A DNA stretch of 64,000 nucleotides from Prinsepia uniflora (Eukaryota; Streptophyta; Magnoliopsida; Rosales; Rosaceae). The stretch is from NCBI GenBank assembly GCA_032719365.1, contig CM064862.1, forward strand, positions 53,597,840 through 53,661,839, given 5' to 3'. Of the stretch, positions 57,460 through 64,000 are shown one piece after another (the stretch's first letter is position 1; the number at the start of each line of letters is the position of its first letter). The translations under genes and the position numbers were made by a program. The notes under the pieces are model-generated. The model did not search any database and was not told where the DNA came from. It saw nothing but the letters and a program-made list of their open reading frames with translations.

Positions 57460-58192
57460 CCACAATACTAAGATTACATGATTGGATGGTTCCTAAAGCG
57501 AGTGCAAGAAAAGTTTGAGTAGGAATTCTATAAATCAATGATATGGTTCAATCCCCAAAACTGGCGAGAGGTCCACAATGATTTTAACCGTACGAGACAT
57601 TGGTAGGTTGCGTAGTCTTGATCCAGTGGTAAGTAGTTTAGCAAATTCGTGGAGCCGAGAATATCATTCGAAGTATTCACAAGGCACCACTCACTCGAGG
57701 GTATCATTACTTGTAAGGACCTCACAGATATTCATTAAAGAGGTCTAGGGTCCCCCAGCTAGACTAGTTCAATAACCATTTCCTGCGCATCGATTTTGAA
57801 AGTTTCGGTCAAACAGAACAACTTAAATTTCCCATATGGTTTCTGATACGTCGTCTCTCGAGATGAGTCATCTAAAAACCAGTCGTGAAAAATGCGAGCT
57901 TGCCTTGAACATCGTCAAGTGACCTGCTCACACCACTCATACGAGTCCCAAACTCGTAAGCACCATCCAAACGCGAAACTAGACGAAACAAAAATCTAAC
58001 TATTCACGACAAAGAGCACCGAAAGCCAAAATGAACTCCAAATCTACTCGTGGAAACTCATGATTAGGTCATAAACGAAACAAAATTTGCCCCAAAAGTG
58101 ATTCTAACTATTCGAGGGGGTTGCTCTGACATCGGTATCAGGTTGTATGATCATCGAGTGTCCTAAATTAACGACACTGTCCAAGAACCACC

Positions 58193-58204
58193 GCTCTGAT
58201 ACCA
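58193..58204 (-). other. Primer-binding site of element F (tRNA-Met)
   Basis: The minus strand reads TGGTATCAGAGC, three bases from the LTR edge at 58208. Perfect match. Confidence 0.88.
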
Positions 58205-58207
58205 AAT

Positions 58208-59339
58208 TGACTCACTCTGACCCGGATAGTCCATTTATGGCACACAGGTCGAGGGATGTCGGCCGACATCTGGACGATGACGTCTATATGACGAAGCCAA
58301 ATGAATAAAAATGAAGCTGTTTTACTTGTCTTGTGAATGGTAGTTGGATAAAACCAGTTGATATTTTTCACATAAGGGAAGCATAGAGCGGGGTCTAACT
58401 TGATGATCCTACTATTACACTTTACGACCTGAAGTACCCAATTATTTTCAACTCCTTCCCAAGACTCAGGAACGAGTGTCAGAGTAGCCACTAAGTCTCC
58501 TTGGGATCCATGACGTCAACAGTACCCGAGGGATTCAAAAATCAAAGGTGAGTGGATCCCGATTCTATTTTAGTGTAAAATCGTATTTAAGTAAACGACA
58601 TATTTTAACCCCTCGTTTTTAAGTAAAAATCCCAAAACAGTTGAAGCATACTTGCACGTAATACGAGAAATAAAATATCATTCATAAAATAATAATATAA
58701 CCAATATGCACAAATGAGCCATGCAAAAATCATAAATAAGTCACCATATCAACCCACATCATCAATGCTCATGATTTGCCTCGAGTCTCATACTCGGAAC
58801 ATACACTGAGTATCCTTGCTCGATACCATGACCATGTGAAAGCTGGGAGTATCGTACCGTCACCTCATGTCCCTTTGAGCTCGGGGTACAAGCTGGCACT
58901 CTTTTAATTAGTATTATGAGCGGCACGGGTGATCAATCACGTGGAGGATGGTCTGTGGACATACATACAGGTACAGGATACTAGAGACCCCTAAGTGGGT
59001 TCTAAACATCTCAAACTCATCAATGCTCTAGGGACTCTCATGTAATGGAATGTGTGACTCAATACTTACCATATTACTGTAGATAAACATAACCGGATAT
59101 GCATAGTAACCATTCATCACAATCTTATACCACAATAGTCACATAAAAAATCATGCATGCTCAACAAGTATCATAATGTGCAAAAATCATTAAACGTGCA
59201 AGTAATAAAGGATATAAAATAAGGTTCAAGGAAGGGATCCACTCACAAACTTGTCAGGGAGTCGTAATCACCGGACGTGCTAAGCTAGCACAAGCCTCGA
59301 GTCCAATTATCCTTAGGTAATAATCCAAAAGATTAAAAT
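58208..59339 (-). mobile_element. Element F 5' LTR, visible part
   Basis: TGACTCACTCTGACCCGG, collinear with 50485-51640 (GGCACACAGGTCGAGGG, TCAATCACGTGGAGG, CCCCTAAGTGGGTTC then TAAACATCTC). It stops at AAAAT where element G enters. The rest should lie beyond 64000. Confidence 0.85.
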
Positions 59340-60237
59340 TGTAATAATCCGTCCCGGTAGTCGGGATTAGTGAAACGATTAGTAACGAATTAGCTGAGTT
59401 AATCGGTGGTTAGTTGGTTACTGTTGGACTTTGGGCATAGAATGACGATTTTGCCCCTAGCTTGGGCAAATTGTTGACTTTTAGTTCGGGCGGTCAATTA
59501 GACATTGACCGATGACCGTGACATAGTTCGGGATGTCACGAGTCCGTAGATAGGTGGCACGCCTGATTTCGACATCCGAGGAGGAAGTTATGATGTTCAG
59601 AAGGTTGAGGGCATTACCGTAATTTGGGTAAACGAAGGGGGAAAGTTGACTTTTCGCACGACAGGGTTTTAACACGTAGATCGAGGACCGTTAGAATGGC
59701 GAAGGGTGAGATACGGGTCTAGAATGGTGAAGGGAAAAATGGTAATTTTGACTCATAGGGGCATTTTGGTCTTTTCGGTGCATTGGGATTTGTGCAAATA
59801 GGATAAGGACAAGTGTATAAGTGCAATTGGATATTTTGAGTTTAGGGCCATGGGATGGTGACACGTGGCCTATGTCTAGTGGGTTCTAGCTTGTGCACGG
59901 GTTCAATTTAATATGTGTAGCCGTGTTGTGCTGGAGAGGAAGAACAGAGACTAAGATTGAGAGAAATTTGATCGATGGCCGGGGTGTGTGTGTGTGCTGG
60001 TGAGTGAGTGAGTGAAAAGTAGAGAGAGTCTGAGAATTGGTGAGTGTTTTGTGAGTGGAATTGTGGACAAAACAGTTGTGTGTGGGGTGTGAGGTTTCAG
60101 TGAAAAACAGAGAAGGGTCGAGGTGGTGGTGTTGCTGTGTTGTGATCGAACCCGTGGCTTAAAGCTGTGGTGGTGTTGAGAGGCCTGAGGGGAGTGGAGT
60201 GAGCACGGCGGAGCTCACGGTGGCAGCCAGAGCACAG

Positions 60238-61902
60238 GTAATTTCTTATTCCCCTCTGTTTGCTCTGTTTCTCCAATTTGGTTCAAATTAAAAGTCGTGA
60301 AGGTAGGGGCTGAGTCGAGGTGTCTGGTAGGTTCTAATCGACTCCTTAGGTCCTTCGGAACCTTTTGGTGTCGACACCGTGATGGGGGGTTGCACGGGTG
60401 GTCGGTTGGTTAAACAGGGGTGTTCGGGAGGTTTTGTTTCAAGCTTGGGACGTTGAGATGTAGGCCGTGTTGGAGTGTTTGGAGTAGGGGACTAGATTAC
60501 TGGGTAGAGGACGAAGAGATTGGTGAAAAGAGGGACTAAAATGGTGGACGGACGGCGGAGAACCGGTCACGCCGGTTCAGACCGGTCTGACCATCGAAAA
60601 TGACGATGAACAGTACTCTATGTGCAAGCGCGTGAGGCCCACACGCAGCCACTTTGGGTGGCGCGTGGAGGCGCGTGCGGTGGTTTTTGGGGACACTTCC
60701 AACTAGGTTTTTAGTCTAGACGTTGTAACGAATCTATTTGGATTGGTTTTGGGTTAATCGGACGTCGATTCGAGTTGGTTTTACGAGGTCGAAGCTTTAG
60801 GGTCTCGGTTCGTTACGTTTAGGACCCGGGGAATTTTGTGGGAAATTAGGAGAACCTTAGTGGACGTGTTAGTAACTCGCTTTGGTGACAGTTGAGAGGA
60901 TCGGGAATCCCCGAGGAGGACGAATAACGTACTGGACGTACGGGACGCGAGTGACGTACCCGGGAACTATGAGTGGACCCTTCTCTATAATTGAGCATGC
61001 ATAATTATTTTAATTACTTGTTTTATGGTTTTACATGTGATTTCATGTTTATTGAATATGCTATGTCGGTTTTACATAATTGCACATTTTTCGAGAAAGT
61101 ACGGTTTTCAGCACATTTTACGAGGAAGCTTTGATTTCTGATTTCGCTTCCATGATTTGGGGATTTCAAACGATAAGTGATTTTCAATGGTTATAAATGG
61201 ATTTTAAGACAAGATTCGATGATCAAGGATTTCGGTTTTAGGATCAGATTTTGGAGAACGGAATTTGGTTTTAAAGTTGAAAAGTGGTTTTCCGGATTTG
61301 GATTCGGAATGACGGTTCTGGACGCCGGAAGCGCTTCAGACCAGTGATTTCGAATTCAGGTTTGGATATGGATTTAGAAATGGTTTTCAAATGTTTTTGG
61401 ATTGGATTTGCTAGATCTGGTTATTGGGTTTAAAGACCCGGATTATGATTGACGGGGGACGGGCCCGGATTAGGTTTAAAAACTCGGATTGAGTTTAAAG
61501 ACTCGGGAGTTTAAAGACTCGGATATATTGATATTTTCCCCCGTAGGCCTGTTGAGTTTAAAGACTCGGGAGTTTAAAGACTCGGATTATATTGATTCCT
61601 GGATTGAGTTTAAAGATTCGAGAGTTTAAAGACTCGGATAGGTCCAACAGGTTTGATCGGATAATGATTGTTTGGTATTTATGTTTTATGATACGGTTTT
61701 ATGATGCTTATGACGTGATTTCTATAACTATTTTCATGGTGATTATTACGTGATTTATAAATGTTTTCAGATACTGAGTTATGCATGTATGTTTTCAAAA
61801 CGGAGGGCCAAACCCTGGTTTGTTTATGAAATGGTTTTTGGAAACTATTATTTCTATTTATGGTCCACTCACACTTTTTTGGTTTTTTTAATTTCCCTCC
61901 AG
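60238..61902 (+). other. Candidate intron within element G 5' LTR
   Basis: Donor AGCACAG|GTAATTTCTT at 60238. GGTCCACTCACAC, a T-rich tract and TTTCCCTCCAG|GTTGTGG ending at 61902. If used, splicing would bring the 5' leader to within about 400 nt of the gag ATG and remove the minisatellite. Confidence 0.45.
61426..61640 (+). repeat. GAGTTTAAAGACTCGG minisatellite, element G
   Basis: Same array as at 27286-27500, with its own substitutions (for example GATTCGAGAG in place of GACTCGGGAG). Unit order is largely conserved. Confidence 0.85.
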
Positions 61903-62090
61903 GTTGTGGAGCTAGCGCGGGGGTTAACGTTGAGGCGGCGTCAGAGGCATAGAATACTCGAGAGTGACCCCGGAGTTGTTTTAAATTTTTCCGTTGTGCG
62001 TGTACACTGTTTATCGATTTTGTTTTACCTTGGTTTTGGTACTATGCTCTGTATATTTTTTGACTCTGGGTTGTAGTTCAATTCTCCTTC

Positions 62091-62155
62091 GTCTGACAGT
62101 GTAGTTTGTTGTTTTTCGTAAGGTTACTTTGGTATTTTGTTTTGGGTTGTCAGAC
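62091..62155 (+). other. LTR 3'-end stem with long loop, element G
   Basis: GTCTGAC (62091-62097) and GTCAGAC (62149-62155) around a 51-nt T-rich loop, then AGGAGCAGGA. The arms are identical to the short-loop copies although the loop is unrelated. Confidence 0.6.
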
Positions 62156-62208
62156 AGGAGCAGGATTGACCTCGGTTTCGGGGTGGAATCGGGGTGGGTC
62201 CTGACAAT

Positions 62209-62220
62209 TGGTATCAGAGC
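62209..62220 (+). other. Primer-binding site of element G (tRNA-Met)
   Basis: TGGTATCAGAGC, two bases after the LTR end. Confidence 0.9.
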
Positions 62221-62304
62221 ATAGGTTTGTTGGTTTGTGTCTGTTTCGAGGTTGTGTTAAGGTTGTTTGATTGATTCTATGCCTCTTTCAGCGTGCAGTT
62301 GACC

Positions 62305-63369
62305 ATGCCTCTGAGATGTGAACCCCCTCCACGACCTGAAGACGAAGCGGAGAGAGGGACAAAGAGTGCTACGATTGAGCGAGCCCAGCGGCTCGGGGAT
62401 ACGACTTTTAGTGGTGGGGCAGATCCTGAGGAAGCCCAGAGGTGGATTACGAGACTTAAGCGGATTTTCGCAGTGATGCATTGCCCACCGGAGGATCGAG
62501 TGTTACTGGCTACCTTTTTACTGGACAGTGCGGCGTACGAGTGGTGGTATACCCTCGAGTTGTCAGGCTGGGACGCCCACACTGTGACCTGGGAGACGTT
62601 TAGGGAGTGGTTTCTAGATCAGTATTACCCTCGTTCTTTTCACGATGCCAAGGAGGCTGAGTTTCTGCAACTCCAACAGGGGAGTATGAGTGTGGCTGAG
62701 TACGAACAGAAGTTTCAGATGTTGTCTCGTTTTGCTCCTGCGTTTTTGGCCACTGAAGTCGAGAAGTGTCGTAGGTTTGAGTTGGGCCTGCGAGGCGAGA
62801 TTCGAACCATAGTGACGGCTGGATCGTTTGCTACCCTCCGAGAGTTGTCAGATGCTGCGGTGAGGGTTGAGGCTAGCTTGCCGGTACGACGCCGGGAGCC
62901 ACCTTTTTCTGGAGCTTCGAGTCAGAGGACACCGAAGAGAGGTAACTTCAGTGGAGCATCGTCTGCGGGCGATGATCCTTTTGGCCGACTCGGTAGTTTC
63001 CAGAGTTCAGGGTTCCGTGGTTACCGAGCACAGCCGACTCCACACACCAGTGCGACATCTGTTGCGTCTACAAGGAGACCGGGTCCTTCTGGTCGGGATG
63101 TTTGTTTCTACTGTGGAGAGCGAGGTCACTTCCGACGTCAGTGTCCGTTGTTACCCCAGGAGGGTGGTATAGGCCGAGGATCGGCGGAGCTCGGACGAAG
63201 CACGGCGTCAGCGTCAGGGACAGCCGGCACCAGAGGAGGTGGTGGTGCCACTAGTAGTTTGAGGGGACGTGTTAGATCTTTAGGACCCCAGGCCCGAGTG
63301 TTTTCGATGACTCAGCAGGAGGCTCAGTCAACACCCGGTGCGGTGGTAGGTACTTTTACTATTCCTTAG
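62305..63369 (+). CDS. gag: Gag polyprotein of a Tekay/Del-like gypsy element
   Basis: 354-residue uninterrupted ORF. It encodes the structural protein that would form the cytoplasmic virus-like particle and bind element RNA. Residues about 35-195 are the Ty3 gag capsid domain: FSGGADPEEAQRWI at 35, then DSAAYEWW, a WETFREWFLDQYY helix, SMSVAEYEQKFQ and CRRFELGLRGEIR. Residues about 200-260 are a basic Ser/Gly/Arg-rich linker. A single CCHC knuckle is C267, C270, H275, C280 (CFYCGERGHFRRQC). The start is the first ATG in frame (62305). The frame stays open upstream only to a GTG at 62293, not a likely plant start. An earlier ATG at 62279 reads eight codons to a stop. The ORF stops after VVGTFTIP, just where the protease would begin in an autonomous relative. 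It is the only intact protein-coding ORF I accept in the window. Confidence 0.93.
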   Translation: MPLRCEPPPRPEDEAERGTKSATIERAQRLGDTTFSGGADPEEAQRWITRLKRIFAVMHCPPEDRVLLATFLLDSAAYEWWYTLELSGWDAHTVTWETFREWFLDQYYPRSFHDAKEAEFLQLQQGSMSVAEYEQKFQMLSRFAPAFLATEVEKCRRFELGLRGEIRTIVTAGSFATLRELSDAAVRVEASLPVRRREPPFSGASSQRTPKRGNFSGASSAGDDPFGRLGSFQSSGFRGYRAQPTPHTSATSVASTRRPGPSGRDVCFYCGERGHFRRQCPLLPQEGGIGRGSAELGRSTASASGTAGTRGGGGATSSLRGRVRSLGPQARVFSMTQQEAQSTPGAVVGTFTIP

Positions 63370-63967
63370 TTGTGTTGTACACAGTTTCGTTTGATTTCAG
63401 GGTAGAGTCTAGGACTTTCCCTTAGGTGACCTGGAGTGACGAGGTTAAGGACTACGGTGAGTTCCGTTGAAGGATGACGGAAGGAACGAGAAAGGAGTGA
63501 CTAGAACTGATCGATATGAGGTTATTGAAGAGAAGAGAACCCACAATCTAGAGAGTGCCTTTAGGACTTTGTTGATTTCTTCCGACCAGGTGATCGGAGT
63601 AGCAGTCGAGGGACGTGAAGGTGAAGTAGTGAGCTGGTAGGTAGGATTCCCTTTTGGACTAGATTTGAGTTGGGATCCTAGAAGGTGTAGGTGGTTGTAC
63701 GTGCGGATGTACTCTATGACCTCTGTTGAGGTATTCTAAAATACCTTTGTTTCTTTTACGTTCGCAGAGTTTCCCTAGCGTACACAATGAAGTTCTAGGC
63801 AGAGGTACGTTCGACTTGAGTTAGTTTCAGAAGTGCCGAACTGGTAGTAGCGGTGTTGTGAACTACCCAAGGTGGAGATGATAGGTGAGGACCTGTCTAG
63901 GGCAATTGGTTTGGCGAAAGAGTTGACCATCGGGTAGGAGACCCTAGGGGTGAAGTACGAGGAGCAG
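63370..63967 (+). mobile_element. Element G downstream region, non-coding
   Basis: About 600 bp from the gag stop to the terminal dyad. No protease DTGA/DSGA motif or RT appears in any sense frame. It is either sequence that replaced pol or retained 3'-end sequence. I recognise nothing else. Confidence 0.65.
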
Positions 63968-64000
63968 AATTTCGGGGAAGAAATTCTTTTAAGGAGGGTA
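63968..64000 (+). other. Terminal dyad and polypurine tract of element G
   Basis: AATTTCG, GGGA, AGAAATT (63968-63985), then CTTTT and AAGGAGGGTA to the last base. By analogy with the other elements the 3' LTR (TGTAATAATCC) should start within a few bases after 64000. Confidence 0.8.

Larger units (their letters stand above)
53518..58207 (-). mobile_element. Element F internal region, non-coding, with inserted LTR
   Basis: About 3.5 kb of element DNA plus about 1.2 kb of foreign LTR. No gag or pol motif on the minus strand. ORFs are short and frame-scattered. A C-rich pyrimidine run (CCCACCCCCACCCC then TCCTCC) lies at about 54634-54661. Confidence 0.65.
50485..59339 (-). mobile_element. Element F: LARD-like element, right part outside window
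   Basis: 3' LTR 50485-53517, internal region 53518-58207, 5' LTR 58208-59339, where element G inserts and F is cut. LTR termini on the element strand are TGATACATCCC...GGATGTGTCA (3' LTR) and ...AGAGTGAGTCA (5' LTR). This terminal sequence differs from the TGTAACGACC group, so F is a distinct family, but it uses the same primer site and AATTTCG-N4 dyad (53534-53551). The 5' LTR matches 50485-51640 of the 3' LTR. Confidence 0.85.
59340..62206 (+). mobile_element. Element G 5' LTR
   Basis: TGTAATAATCCGTCCC to GGGGTGGGTCCTGACA, 2867 bp. Closest to the solo LTR at 25021: same minisatellite (61426-61640), same exon-like GAGCTCACGG(T/A)G region, same donor and acceptor. Possible first exon upstream of 60238. 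Confidence 0.9.
59340..64000 (+). mobile_element. Element G: TR-GAG-type gypsy element, 3' LTR outside window
   Basis: 5' LTR 59340-62206, primer site 62209-62220, one intact gag ORF, about 600 bp of non-coding DNA, then the dyad and purine tract that normally abut the 3' LTR, reached exactly at the window end. There is no protease, RT, RNase H or integrase. A complete Tekay-type element would need about 3.5-4 kb more coding DNA. The left flank AAAAT should be repeated after the 3' LTR. Confidence 0.88.

Noticed and set aside
57528..58134. Gag remnant next to the element F primer site
   Set aside because: The nearest ATG on minus (about 58134) reads only some 20 codons, and no capsid-domain or knuckle motif is seen.
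63370..63967. Continuation of gag into protease after a readthrough or frameshift
   Set aside because: No DTG/DSG protease motif or RT sequence appears in any sense frame in the 600 bp before the purine tract.

Overview
The window is repeat-packed intergenic DNA from a plant, almost certainly a flowering plant. I see no host gene in 64 kb. Nearly all of it is LTR retrotransposons, in whole, nested, broken or solo-LTR form. There is one decayed L1-type LINE and one small Cassandra TRIM carrying 5S rRNA-like modules. The species cannot be named from this.

Most LTRs belong to one broad Ty3/gypsy superfamily. Its features are termini TGTAACGACC...CCTG(T/A)CA, 5-bp target duplications, an initiator-tRNA-Met primer site (TGGTATCAGAGC) and an AATTTCG-N4-CGAAATT block before the polypurine tract. 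The one intact gag, with a CCHC knuckle, fits a Tekay/Del-like chromovirus. LTRs are very long (1.2 to 3.2 kb) while internal regions are short and mostly non-coding. These look like LARD or TR-GAG non-autonomous elements that depend on a partner for pol.

Layout. 1-843: LTR debris. 844-3387: (+) LTR. 3383-13657: (-) element A, with a (+) solo LTR at 3914-6301 in its 3' LTR. 13657-22974: (-) element C, a Tat-like gypsy with broken gag and a 24-bp minisatellite, whose 5' LTR is split by a (+) solo LTR at 19705-22658. 22975-28482: (-) LINE remnants cut by Cassandra (24184-24820) and a (+) solo LTR (25021-28018). 28483-41941: (+) element D, whose 3' LTR holds complete (-) element B (31988-41605, TSD CTTAA). 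41942-50484: (+) element E, holding a (-) LTR relic at 46858-48773. 50485 onward: (-) element F, whose 3' LTR starts here, with a foreign (+) LTR at 56260-57459 and its 5' LTR entered at 59340 by (+) element G. G carries an intact gag ORF (62305-63369) and no pol, and runs to its polypurine tract at the window end.

The most interesting material is inside the LTRs. In transcript order the long LTRs share duplicated head modules, a 26-bp dyad palindrome before an AT-rich TATA-like stretch, exon-like sequence with GTAAG/GTAAT donors, an ACGT-core array (CRE/G-box-like), family-specific minisatellites, a branch-point/pyrimidine/AG acceptor block, and a hairpin near the 3' end whose stem shows compensatory changes. 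I propose that these LTRs carry an intron and a conserved RNA stem-loop. That is inference from sequence and needs expression data.

All boundaries, target duplications and comparisons were made by eye. No alignments or database searches were run.
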